Part shown: piece after piece, positions 35,490-45,500 of the stretch
Numbering within the stretch: the stretch's first letter is position 1
Layout of the letters: each line of letters begins with the position of its first letter
From: Dryococelus australis
Lineage: Eukaryota > Arthropoda > Insecta > Phasmatodea > Phasmatidae
Length of the DNA: 64,000 nucleotides
Reading direction: 5' to 3'
Assembly: GCA_029891345.1 (NCBI GenBank)
Contig: CM056993.1
Location: 277,776,016 to 277,840,015 of the forward strand
Notes under the pieces: generated by a model
The model's input: the letters and a program-made list of their open reading frames with translations, nothing else
Database searches by the model: none
What the model was told of the DNA's origin: nothing
Made by a program: the position numbers and the translations under genes

Positions 35490-35800
35490 TACTTACACAG
35501 AGAAGACAGGAGTGGTAGCTCATATCAAGTGGGCGTATCCATTCTTTGATTGGCTGTGCGATGCTTTGTGAACGGGCCTTGTGAATGATTGGCTGCTTCG
35601 TGCTGCAAAAGGTGCCCTATTGGCTGGGCTGCTCGCTGACGAGGAGTTTACTAGGTGCTGATTGGCGAACGGCGTTGCATCATGTTTCTGGACAGTGAGG
35701 CCATTTTGCTGGCATGTGCGGCCGGAGTTCGCGGTACAAGCGGTTGTTTTACCTCTGTACGCCTTAGTGCTCTGTGTCTACGTGCTTAAAGGTATTTTTC
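35490..35800 (+). repeat. Family B repeat with four ATTGG boxes
   Basis: TTTGATTGGCTGTGCGATGC, AATGATTGGCTGCTTCGTGC, CCTATTGGCTGGGCTGC and GCTGATTGGCGAACGGC are four inverted CCAAT boxes within 130 bp. GTGAGGCCATTTTGCTGGCA and a CG-rich end follow. It could be part of an LTR promoter. Confidence 0.7.
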
Positions 35801-35883
35801 AGCGACAGTGGAATGAAAAAAGTAATCCTCTCATGTCGAAGGTGTATTGTGCCTTAGCTAAGTTCAGCTGAGTTGAGAGTTTT

Positions 35884-36119
35884 GCCGGCTCTTAACATCG
35901 AGGTCTTGAGAGCCGATGAGGGTGAAGTGAGGTGAGTATGGGGCGGCGCCGGCATGCAACGATGGGGGAAACGGGAGATCCCCGAGGAAAACCTCCGACC
36001 AGCGGCATCGTTGGGCACCATTACCACTTGCGAAAATCCGGGAGTGACCCAGCCGGCTATTGAACCCGGTTCAGTTTTGTGGCAGGCGAGCAGTCTAATC
36101 GTTCAACCACCGCGGCCTC
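35884..36119 (-). mobile_element. tRNA-derived SINE (family S)
   Basis: Minus strand: GAGGCCGCGGTGGTTGAACG head, B-box-like GGGTTCAATAG, body GGTGCCCAACGATGCCGCTG and end CGATGTTAAGAGCCGGC. Confidence 0.85.
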
Positions 36120-36814
36120 CTATAATGCCTGAGAGACATCGACAGCTGAAGCAACGTACTTTCAGTTCTGAGTTCGCGAAGGAAAGAATGACGACTGTAA
36201 TTCGAACTTTTATCTTCCCAAGTTTTATTGCTTACGTTATAACACGCTAAATGTTAAAAAGTTAATTGATTTCTGTTTCGAGAACTACAAACAACCGTAT
36301 TGAGAAAACGTAAGAGTAAAGTTGACACTTCGAGAGCTACTTTTACGACCTCCCGTAAAAGTTTCCTTTAACTTGAAATGGTAGCTTCAAACTTCATGTG
36401 AACAGCAGGGTATTTTTACTGCTTCACGCTGTCCGTGAAGTTAGCTTTAAAATAGTTATTGAACTAAGGTACCTACTATCACGTTCCCGTGAGTCAAATT
36501 TAGTTAAACTTTCGTACGGAAGAAAAAAAAAAAAAAAAAACAGACTTCTTATTGAACGCGTATTACGTATTCGGAAGGTAAGAATCGGTTAACTCATTTA
36601 AACCCCGTGTTCACAATTGTGTACAAAAGACACAGGGATGTTATTTCTGGCCATCACCCTGCACTGCGAAGTTCAATAATCACGACGAAAAACAGTAGTG
36701 ATCCAAGTGCCCAAATCACGAACCGTTCGTAATTTTGTGCAAAGCTCTACGTCATAAAATATTGTTACAAGAACACCTGAGAGGCGTATCCGAGTTCGTG
36801 AGGGTTTGAGGTCT

Positions 36815-37352
36815 TAATAAAAATAAAATAAATGTAAAAAAACTTTTAAAGCCAACCTTTTATTTACAAATTCACTAAAAATAGAAAAATAATTCTAACA
36901 GTTACACAATTTGTAGAATTAGTAAGATGTGGTCGAACAGCCTTAATAAACTTTACTAAGAATTAATATATTTGAATCAATTTATATTTAGTATATAAAA
37001 GCTTGGCTCAATGTAAAACGTATATCTCATTTGCTTAAGCGTAGTAAGCACATATCTTACGCAAGATTCTTAACTATTCACAACATAGAACGTATATCAC
37101 ATTTTCGTAAGTATAGGATTAATATATCGTGCGTAAGGCTCTTGACTATTCGCGCCAAGCTTTTATAAACTAAATATAAATTTATACAAACATATTAATT
37201 TGTAATAAAGTTTATTACGGCTGTTCGGCCACATTTCACAGGTTCTACAAATTGTGTAACTATTTCATTATTTTTCTCTTTTTAGTGCATTTATAAATAA
37301 CAGGTTGGTTTTAAAAGTTTTTTTCATTTATTTTATTTTTCACTTTTTAGTC
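36815..37352. repeat. Long foldback (inverted) repeat with arms of about 240 bp
   Basis: The left arm (about 36,815-37,050) contains AACTTTTAAAGCCAACC, TTACACAATTTGTAGAA and AGCCTTAATAAACTTTA. The right arm (about 37,100-37,352) is their reverse complement with scattered changes (GGTTGGTTTTAAAAGTT, TTCTACAAATTGTGTAA, TAAAGTTTATTACGGCT). Further inverted similarity (AACGTATATC...TTACG) extends toward the centre near 37,075. No coding frame is present. Confidence 0.8.
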
Positions 37353-37619
37353 TCCAACCATGTGTTTGTATCACGAATATGGGTTTCCCTTGCTAAGAAA
37401 GATCCCCATGATGTATCGTGATCGACCATTAGTTCGCTTTCATTCCGATACGGGACATGCTGTAGGAGCAAACTATAATGATAGTTTTCAGAACTATTTG
37501 CCGCTACAAAATAGGGCACGTGCATGACAGCAGTGACACTTCTAATCTCCACTTTACTGTTACTCGATTCTGTAAAACAAACTCGATACAACGTTTACTG
37601 CATGTAGTGGTAGAGTTCC

Positions 37620-37806
37620 TATGGCTACCTTCCGGCTCCATCATCAGAACAGCTCAGTGGTACCTTCACATTGTATTGTCATGGGAACTACATATGTATG
37701 AGAAATTTCAGCTCAATTGGATAACGGCAAGTGGTTTAAAATTGACTTGCAAGATTTTACCCCCAACGTACAAACAAACAAACTCACTAACAAGGCAAGT
37801 TAAATA
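37620..37806 (+). repeat. Decayed LINE-like 3' end
   Basis: The segment has the wording common in the 3' tails of RTE-type and related insect LINEs: GAAATTTCAGCTCAATTGGA, then a short A/T-rich stretch with ACAAACAAACAAAC near the end. No reverse transcriptase is present. It lies inside the LTR-like element, in the opposite sense. Confidence 0.35.
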
Positions 37807-38528
37807 AAAGCTTGTAATAAAAGAACTTTATTATATTTATTCCCAATGCTACAAACAGTCAAACATGTTATCTACCAGTCTCTCCCTCCTCAGAGGCCCG
37901 CACATGGTATTTATACTTGAGGTAGGTGCCGTCTAGAACGTTCTCTGCAATCCAAGATGTTCTGGGAAAGGTAATGGCGATGATGACGACATTCCTGCGT
38001 GATTAATGGAGAAATATAAGCTTCTCGGGGTCTGCGAGGCGCGAACTGCTATAAGTTTATCGGCGTGTAAGGCGGCGGCGTCCTTTATGATACGCCGCTC
38101 GCTTCGTCTAACGTTACAAACATGACCTCCAGCTCTCGGCGCCTTCCCACGCGAAGGAAACACCGGACAGCGACACGCAACAATATATATATATATATAT
38201 ATTTTTTACCAAAACTGCGAGAAAATTAAGTAATTATGTATGTATACTTTACTAAAAATAAAATATACCACGCTAGAATCACTGAAGAGATAGTCTGAAT
38301 ATTTGTATTTTGGCGCTTGGATCACTATTGATAATTGCCATCCAATTATCTTCCCCATGACTTACTTATTCGTAAAGCGCGTTACTGTTCTACGACATGA
38401 CTGGCTCGTGTTTGTAGCCGAACACGAAGGGTACAGCTAATTGGTTGTGATAATGAAGGAAGATCTGTGTCGCATCGAAGTACAGCACATAAAAAAAATG
38501 TATTTATTTGCATCACCTTAGCGCATTA

Positions 38529-38825
38529 CTAGGAATAGGAAAATTTCGCGAGTTCAGTGACCTTCTGGCTAAGACTCCACAGTGATGTGTACACTCGAGC
38601 AACAAATGTTTGTTCATTGGGTGCTGCTCCAGAGAGTAGCCAGTATTTCTCCACACCTGGCAGTACGACACACGCCACTTGTTTCCTTGCAAGTGTGATA
38701 ATGGCTCAGAGTCGTCCAGGGCATGTCTAATGAACTGTGATCCAATTGCAAAGGTGACTTCTGTGTACACGTGTTGGACGTCTATCTTGTCCTGAAATGA
38801 ACTCACGAAATTACCCTATCCCTAC
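38529..38825 (-). mobile_element. Family G MITE
   Basis: Ends TAGGAATAGGAAAATTTCGC and CACGAAATTACCCTATCCCTA-like sequence. The interior reads TAATGAACTGTGATCCAATT, so the copy is reversed. Confidence 0.8.
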
Positions 38826-38914
38826 CTATTACTTAAATCGGGCCTGAAATGGTTAAATAGTCCATGTCGCTCTTTGGGCTAACCCACATAGCGTTAATAC
38901 TCATCTAGCCGGCA

Positions 38915-38926
38915 ACTCTAAAGGTC
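38915..38926. repeat. SINE target site duplication, left (ACTCTAAAGGTC)
   Basis: Exact 12-bp match to 39,486-39,497 on the other side of the SINE. Confidence 0.85.
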
Positions 38927-39143
38927 GTCGGGTCGCGGTGGTGTAGTGGTTAAGGCTGCTCGCCTCCCACCAAGGCGAACCGGATTCGATTCTCGGCGGG
39001 GTCACTCCCGAATTATCGCATGTAGGAATCGTGCCGGACGATGCCGTTGGTCGGCGGGTTTTCTCGGGAATCTCCCGTTTTCCCCATCCTTTAATTCCGG
39101 CGATACTCCATACTCACCTCACTTCGCCCTCACCGGCTCTCAG
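38927..39143 (+). mobile_element. tRNA-derived SINE (family S), 5' part of an interrupted copy
   Basis: Head GGTCGCGGTGGTGTAGTGGT, B box GGATTCGATTC and body CGTGCCGGACGATGCCGTTG. It is cut at GGCTCTCAG by the family C hAT MITE and continues at 39,441. Confidence 0.88.
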
Positions 39144-39440
39144 TAAGGCCACCTGTGTTTCTAGGACAGATTTCAGGACTATTTGCTTTTCAGAGCACTA
39201 GAGCTCAGATCCAAGTTCCTGATTGAATGATTTTAACTGTCCGCTCTGCAGGTGTCTGCCCGCAAATCACGGACACTCAGTGTCGGAGTTATCTAATTCT
39301 GATTGGCACAGTCAGGTAAGTAACTGCATCCCGACAAAGACACGTGGCCAATAAACAAAGGAAAACTGCACGTATGACATAGTACATACATTGGAGTCCA
39401 GCCTTCGCGTAAATCTTTCGCAAAAAAACAGGTGGCCCTA
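39144..39440 (+). mobile_element. hAT-type MITE (family C) inserted in a SINE
   Basis: 297 bp with ends TAAGGCCACCTGTGTTT and AACAGGTGGCCCTA. It is flanked by perfect GCTCTCAG on both sides (39,136-39,143 and 39,441-39,448), the 8-bp target duplication expected of hAT. The flanks are the two parts of one SINE. No coding region. Confidence 0.9.
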
Positions 39441-39485
39441 GCTCTCAGGTCCTTGATGTTGAGAGCCGCCCTAAACTCTTCAATC
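39441..39485 (+). mobile_element. tRNA-derived SINE (family S), 3' part of the interrupted copy
   Basis: Resumes at GCTCTCAGGTCCTTGATGTT and GAGAGCCGCCCTAAA. The 12-bp ACTCTAAAGGTC after it (39,486-39,497) equals that before the head (38,915-38,926), showing one original insertion. Confidence 0.88.
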
Positions 39486-39497
39486 ACTCTAAAGGTC
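39486..39497. repeat. SINE target site duplication, right (ACTCTAAAGGTC)
   Basis: Exact 12-bp match to 38,915-38,926, typical of LINE-driven insertion. Confidence 0.85.
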
Positions 39498-39618
39498 CTC
39501 CCAGGAGCGTAACTTAAAATGATTGAAGTTACGTGGCAATGCCTTTGATGTGGACGTAAGTCTCTTGAATGGATCTTGCGTATAATAAGCAAATTTCTCG
39601 CTGCGTAAGATAACATAT

Positions 39619-39833
39619 TGGTAGAGACATGCAAAATTCGCTTTATTATTTGAAGACAGGCCAGACTCCAAACACTTTTGCTTTTCTATTGCCTCTATTT
39701 TTGGGTTACAGGTTGTTCGGACACGCCCAGGAATGTTTTGGACAAATAGAAAACTACCAACGACAGGCTGACCCAACCATGTCCAGCTAAGTCGGAAAGG
39801 AAAGTGTGCCATCACTGCTACAGACGCCAATAA
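39619..39833 (+). mobile_element. Family G MITE, 3' truncated
   Basis: Begins GGTAGAGACATGCAAAATTC and has CCAAACACTTTTGC, but no inverse end before the next family G copy begins at 39,834. Confidence 0.55.
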
Positions 39834-40128
39834 CTAGGGACATGCAAAGTTCGCATTGTTTTTGTCATCAGGTTTAAGTGCACAGTACTGTATGCACAAG
39901 AACCGACGTTGTTTCTCCATTGGCTGCTGCATAAATGTGAATGCTCTCCCTTTCTGACTGAACAGAACGTGATTGGGGTACACAATCGTGAAGTATTCAT
40001 TTACTGATGCAGAGGTACCCAGAGCGTGTTACATTAAGCATGGTTCAATGACAAACACATTGCAAAGGTATACGTGTTTCAAGTTTAACTTGTCCCCAAA
40101 TAATATCGCGAAATTGCATCTCTCTACC
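39834..40128 (-). mobile_element. Family G MITE
   Basis: Ends CTAGGGACATGCAAAGTTCG and CGCGAAATTGCATCTCTCTA. Interior words are in reverse (TGACAAACACATTGCAAAGG). It lies directly beside a truncated copy. Confidence 0.75.
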
Positions 40129-40204
40129 GATAACCAAGTAGCACCAACTCTTACTATGTAGGCCTATAGGACGGCGAACTTTAGGGTGCTGTCAGAAAAT
40201 GACG

Positions 40205-40385
40205 GGAGTTTTGCAGGTCCCTACATGTTGGCTGGCAGCCGCCCGTCAAGTTAGCAACTAGTAGCTGATTGGCAAACGACTCCCCGCCATGATGGTGGCC
40301 AGTGAGGCAATTTTGCTGGTGTGTGAGGTTATAGTTCGAGATCCAAGTAGCTATATCGCGCATGTACGCTTAATTATGCTATACG
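40205..40385 (+). repeat. Family B repeat, 3' part
   Basis: GCTGATTGGCAAACGACTCC, then CCAGTGAGGCAATTTTGCTG and GTGTGTGAGGTTATAGTTCG parallel the copy at 35.6 kb. Confidence 0.65.
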
Positions 40386-41810
40386 AAATTCATATTTGCC
40401 ATCAGCAACGACCGCCGCGTTAACACCACATACGACAATTCGAACTCGCATCCGCCGCGAATCGAGTCCAGACTGCAGTGAGGAAGGCCAGCGTGCTAAC
40501 CGCACGTACAGAGACATAGCTAGATAAACTGTACAAACATTGACGACGTTATTCTGAAACGGTAGAAGTTTTAACAGTCACAACTTAAACATTTGCAATG
40601 TATTTTAATACCGTACACCTATTATACGAAAATAGTCTAAAGCCACGAACGCACGTGGAATCTCAGTGGTTACAGATATTTCTATGCAGATTTGCGCCCT
40701 CAAACCGTGTAATGAGTGTGTGTATTCACACACGCGCACACATACGCACACACTCACACATTCATATAGGTACAGCTTTTAGATGTATTTTCTATGCTTT
40801 TAAATACATCAATCACCGTAAAATAAATATTGAAGCAATGGACAAAAAACAGCTGCCATTATACGTTATGCTGCGATAAGTCCGAATCAGAACCAGTAAT
40901 CTTCTATTTTCAGTTGTAAATTAAAAATCTTAGCCTTTAATAACTATTACAATGAACTATGAACTCTAAGTTAGCAAGGCAAATATTTACTTGCTGTTTT
41001 ATTATTCTAAACGTAAGCTGGTGAATGTAATGATGTAGGTTAAGTTGTAAATAATTATTTCCGATTATTTTATGAGAAGCTAAGTACAACCAAAAACTAT
41101 ACTACTGAAATGGCTTTCCTGGCTATGATAGAAACGATTGCCAGTTTAACATCAGTCGTACGTGTAAGAAAGAGTTTTCAACAATAAATTTTGGTTTATA
41201 AAACCACGTAGAGGCAGTTCTGAAAGTATAATGAAATTTGTCACAAAAAGTTAGTATCTAAAAGAAGATCTAATGAACACCTAACCCCATACGTTTGAAA
41301 TCTTTGTAAATGTGTGAAACTTATTTTTTTTTTTAGCATGGCCTGTTTCAGACATGGGTTACTTTACGGAAATCAAAATATTTAATATGTTTATAAGTGA
41401 TTTCATACCTGTCAAATCTAGTGTCCCTAACGCAGTGACTGTTTTAAGTAGTGTGAAAATAAAAGTAAACGCATAATCAATAATGGTTTTCAGTACCTAT
41501 ACCTGGAATTAAACGAAGTACCCTGCATGGGTAAACCTATTTAAAACCAAGGCCATGTTATTTTTGATAAATATCTCATTATAAATTCTTATGCGAGGTA
41601 TGGTGGGAAGCATGACCTTGTGAGACGTATTAAACTAAGCTTTGAGACATTATTTGCCTCTTTACGTACATTATGCACACTCACAGGTGCAAGTATAATT
41701 TTATGGGGCATACGGACACTTAATAAATTGACTTTTTAACAGCAACCAAATATGTTTAACAAAGAAAGACAATTCCGCTGACCCCGTCAAAGACCGCCCC
41801 TTAATATTAT
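40386..41810. other. No recognised gene
   Basis: AT-rich, with a CA microsatellite at 40.73 kb. The 93-codon frame at 40,598-40,879 includes that microsatellite and is not convincing. Confidence 0.5.
40725..40762. repeat. CA-rich microsatellite
   Basis: Imperfect CACACACGCGCACACATACG repeat. Confidence 0.8.
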
Positions 41811-41832
41811 AGACTGTTCACGGTAAAGTGAG
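41811..41832 (+). mobile_element. Family A MITE end fragment
   Basis: Only the terminal repeat remains (AGACTGTTCACGGTAAAGTG) before it abuts the direct repeat H. The copy of H at 58.8 kb also abuts family A sequence. Confidence 0.7.
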
Positions 41833-42722
41833 AGTAGAGGGAGCATGTCACTTCTGGCCCACTAGGTGAGAGTTGGTACAAGAGTGGCACAAGTACCTAA
41901 TTTGCATAATCACTTCATTTACATAATTGCCCAATTTACATATTAATAGTTGAATTAGCTAGTCTGTTAATTGATTTGATTAATCGAATCTATTAATTTA
42001 GTTAATTTGATTGATATTTAATAAAAGAATTCTTTAATCAAATTTCTTTAGTTAAAATTTCTTTGATATCAATTTTTATAATTTTAATTTTAATTTTATA
42101 TTATTGGCATTGAATGGGTTAAGGTAGCAGAGCAGCAGCCATGTGATGTGTCAGCTCTGATGTTCAGGAGACGACTGAACAGAGAGGTGGGTATTATTTG
42201 CATATATAGGTGTTAATGTTGGTGTAAGAGTGGTATAAGAGACATTTTATATTTTTTGTTTGTGAGTGGAATGCACGCACGTCTGTCACTTCTGGCCCAC
42301 CTAGCGAGTGAGGTGTGGATGGAGCAATAGTACACATGTCACTTCTGGCCCATTACAATTTACATTCAAATAGGTTACCGAACGAATTACTTTAAACCCG
42401 ATTGACCAAACGATTTTATTCGGCGATGACCACAAGTTCATTAAACCGACTTTAATCATGCGATTACGGAATTTATTCCACAAAACTATTTCAAACGTGG
42501 CTGAAGGGATTAAACAAATTTAATTGACCAAACACATATGACTCAATAACTACAAGAACCAAGCTAACGCAATAAAACGAATTACAACTCACCATTACTC
42601 CAGGTAACATAAAAATCTCCCCTGACAAAACTCCCCTCCCAACAAAAGTACACAAACACAAATATAAATATGTATTTTACTCCATCCCTCATCGGCTCTC
42701 AAAACCAATATTCTAAACACAC
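41833..42722 (+). repeat. Direct repeat H, copy 1
   Basis: An unclassified block of about 890 bp in which TGTCACTTCTGGCCCA occurs three times (about 41,846, 42,284 and 42,338). It ends in ACTCCAGGTAACATAAAAAT and TCGGCTCTCAAAACCAATAT. The stretch 42,301-42,500 is almost identical to 59,226-59,425. No protein. Confidence 0.85.
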
Positions 42723-42779
42723 AAGGAAGTACAGGCGAACTGAATAATTACACTAAGAAATTAATCTAACTTATCCCAA

Positions 42780-42960
42780 GTGTGTAGAGCTACTTGTCAT
42801 GCTATTGCAGTGCTGATTACGATACTAATTACACTGCTAATTGCGGTGCAGTGTGAGGTGCTATGTGAGGTGCTAATTGCAGTGCTATTTGTGGTGCTAA
42901 TTATGGTGCTGATTGTGGTACAGTCTGTTGAGCTTATTGTGGTGCTAGTGTGGTGTTAAG
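42780..42960 (+). repeat. Degenerate GGTGCTAATT repeats
   Basis: Units such as GTGAGGTGCTAATTGCAGTG and GTGGTGCTAATTATGGTG recur irregularly. The strand is G/T-rich and leads into the minisatellite. Confidence 0.6.
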
Positions 42961-43009
42961 CCTTAAGTGATAAGTCTTAAGTGTGAAAGTGGGGGTGGAT
43001 AGGAGGCGA

Positions 43010-43185
43010 ATGTGGAGCAAGGTGTGAGCATGTGGAGCAAGGTGTGGAGCATGTGGAGCAAGGTGTGAATCATTTGGAGCATGTGGAGCAAGGTGTGGAG
43101 CATGTGGAACAAGGTGTGGAGAATGTGGAGCAAGGTATGGAGCATGTGGAGCAAGGTGTGGAGCATGTGGAGCAAGGTATGGAGT
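43010..43185 (+). repeat. 21-bp minisatellite (GTGGAGCAAGGTGTGGAGCA)
   Basis: About eight units of 21 bp, with a few truncated or variant ones. Since 21 is a multiple of three, frames on both strands stay open (EHVEQGV on plus). They are most likely consequences of the repeat. Confidence 0.9.
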
Positions 43186-43189
43186 GTGA

Positions 43190-43480
43190 AGAGCGATTGA
43201 GGAGCAGTGAGGTGTGATCGAGGAGTGGTGTGGAGCAGTGAGGAGCAATTGAGGAGCAGTGAGGAGCAGTGATGAGCGATTGAGAAGCACTGAGGAGTTA
43301 TTGAGGAGCAGTGAGGAGAGTAATTGAAAAGCAGTGAAGAACTGTGTGGTACTAGTGTGGTGTTAAGTCTTAAATTATAAGTGTGGTGTTAAGTCTTAAG
43401 TGTGGAGGCGAAAGTGGAGGTGGAGGTGGATATGGAGGCGAATGTGGAGGCGAATGTGGATGAGAATGTGGAGGTGGAGG
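43190..43480 (+). repeat. GA-rich degenerate repeats (GAGGAGCAGT, GTGGAGGCGAAT)
   Basis: Two further sets of short purine-rich repeats follow the minisatellite: GAGGAGCAGTGAGGAGCA, then GTGGAGGCGAATGTGGAGG. The purine/pyrimidine strand bias is strong. Confidence 0.7.
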
Positions 43481-44868
43481 AGTACCAATGTTGAAAATTG
43501 TATAATGTCTCTTTAAATCATTATTTAAAAAATCCATGCAAGCACATTGTTGGAAAATGTTATCTCTTCACAGCAGACATCAACGCGTTGATTCACAGCA
43601 GTAGTAAATTTTTAAAGTGGTACTAGAAATCTTTCGAGTTATTGATAAAACCTGCTGAAATTAATATTTTGGTTTGTTATAAGACAAAGTCGATGCCAGC
43701 TAGTGATGTCGAGCTCGCCACTAAACATTCCTTAGCCTTGTTCTGCGGGGCAAGAGTCCATTTACCTGGAGTTCTCCCACACCATTACCAATAGTGTAGC
43801 TTGTCTCACCATTGTGTTTTTCAAGTTCAGCTAGGCTTTCTCGAGATTATCCCTTATCCCTTCACCTTCAGAGTTCATTCATTTCTCAACCACTTCCATT
43901 TTCATACTTGTTGGTGTTCACATCTTGTAAAATTAATAAATATTACAACTCACCTATGGATACTCAAACATCAATTATTATATAAAATTGTGACAAAAGG
44001 AATTCAAACTATTAAATAACACGTCACATTATTTGCTTCAACATTGAAATTTATTTTTTTCCAATCATCCTTAAAACTATATTTACAAACTTTACAACAA
44101 ATTCATAAGAGTTCACAAATTGTCCAAACTTCCTGAAATTTTTTTTAAACAATCATACAAGGGTTACTACAAATTTTTACAACATACTTTCCTAATATAT
44201 CTACAATCCTTTACAAAATATACCAAACCATTCCTTAAAATTATACTTATATCTTATAACTATATTTTACATCACTTAAAAAATATGTACAAAAATCTTT
44301 ATACACATGTATAATCATTCACACACACAAAAAATTTATATTTACAAGCATTAAAGCTAAAAACTATACATTATTTGCATAAAACGTCACTATGATCTAG
44401 CGTCTGTTGCAGTGCTATGGTTTGGCGTCCACTATGTCACTTCGGCGTTAAAATTTTGGTAAGCAACCACACACCAACACCTACGATGACTCCACACACA
44501 CAAATGTAGCAATTTGTATATTCGTAGACTGAAATTCATATGTAACATGATGCGATCCTATGTTGCAAACAGTAATTCCTGGGTGACAAAGGAATACAGG
44601 GATATTGTGGCATTGTTGTAGAACAACAGTGTATTTTCTGAAGAGTTGCTTAAGAACAAGCCTTGCAGCTAGGGCAAAGCAGTAATTTTGAAGAAATATA
44701 TGGGAACAATATCTCGAGTGATGTCGATGTTTATGCAGTAGGTTTGAAGACAGCTGCAGTGCTGAATGTGGTGCGGAGTAGAGTGTGGTGTTCGGTGTGG
44801 TGCTGGTAGTGGTGGTGGCAGATCTGTATTTAATATGGTGCTGAAACTAAAGTGATGGGGAAAAAAAA
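43481..44868. other. Unassigned DNA downstream of the polymerase remnant
   Basis: AT-rich, with a G/T-rich stretch at 44,745-44,830 (GTGTGGTGTTCGGTGTGGTG) like the repeats at 42.8 kb. No other Polinton gene recognised. Confidence 0.5.
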
Positions 44869-45299
44869 TTACTTTGGGATGTGATAGTGCTCCCAGGGTA
44901 GAGTAGATACTCCATCCGGCTCAATGAAGCACTTATCGTCTAAACCTGATAACATTACTTTGGTTACACATTCGGTGTAAACCTTGTGACCATGCGAACA
45001 GAACTGGTATTGGATCCCCAGACCCTGTTGCAATTATCGAGGCAATCTCTATAATCCTCGTATCGGATGGATTGTAACATGTTAGGTTTTACACCTTTCG
45101 CCTTACGTAAACACTGGTCATTCGAAACAATGTATGTGTAAAACTTGGGGCGTTAACCTATAAAGTGTGTGATGATGTGGCCTGCACATTCATCCTTCAA
45201 CACTCTGGTACGGCCTTAGTTCTCGTGTGAGAATCCTTGTGGGTTATCGTGCACATAGTTAGAAGTGTCAAACCACGTCTTTAAATATGGGGTAATTAC

Positions 45300-45500
45300 T
45301 TCATAAACATCTCTACAGGCAATTTCATAGATTAGGCTGTCGGTATCGCAGTATAAAAGGAGCAAGGCTGGTGGAGGAAATTTCTGATGCATGTACCGGT
45401 AATGAAATACGTAAAGGGCAAATTTGGAAAGATCAAGAATGGCAACACCAATGTTGTTAAATGTAACAGAGCTCTTTGACGTTTCTATAAGGACAAGATT
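45300..45500 (-). other. Polymerase palm segment with motif C (YCDTDS)
   Basis: This open segment of the broken polymerase reads through a beta-strand-rich stretch (ENLVLIE...ILDLSKFALYVFHY) to YCDTDSLIYEI. The DTD triplet is the metal-binding motif C of family B polymerases and both aspartates are present. It is in a different frame from the motif B segment just upstream (45,502-45,789), so at least one frameshift separates them. Confidence 0.85.

Larger units (their letters stand above)
36773..38182 (-). mobile_element. LTR-like element with ATAT flanks, carrying internal insertions
   Basis: On the minus strand the element begins TGTTGCGTGTCGC and ends CTCAGGTGTTCTTGTAACA. It is flanked by perfect ATAT on both sides (36,769-36,772 and 38,183-38,186). 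A TATA-like GTATAAATAC lies near 37,910 and an AATAAA signal near 37,840, both in the minus-strand sense, as expected of an LTR. It is 1,410 bp, nearly twice the length of the similar element at 17.2 kb, because it contains a foldback sequence and apparently a LINE-like tail in the opposite sense. Confidence 0.5.

Noticed and set aside
43010-43185. CRISPR-like array
   Set aside because: Units are contiguous 21-bp tandem repeats with no unique spacers, in a eukaryotic context.
43032-43290. Heptapeptide-repeat proteins on both strands
   Set aside because: A 21-bp minisatellite leaves several frames open automatically. No start context, domain or flanking coding sequence supports a gene.
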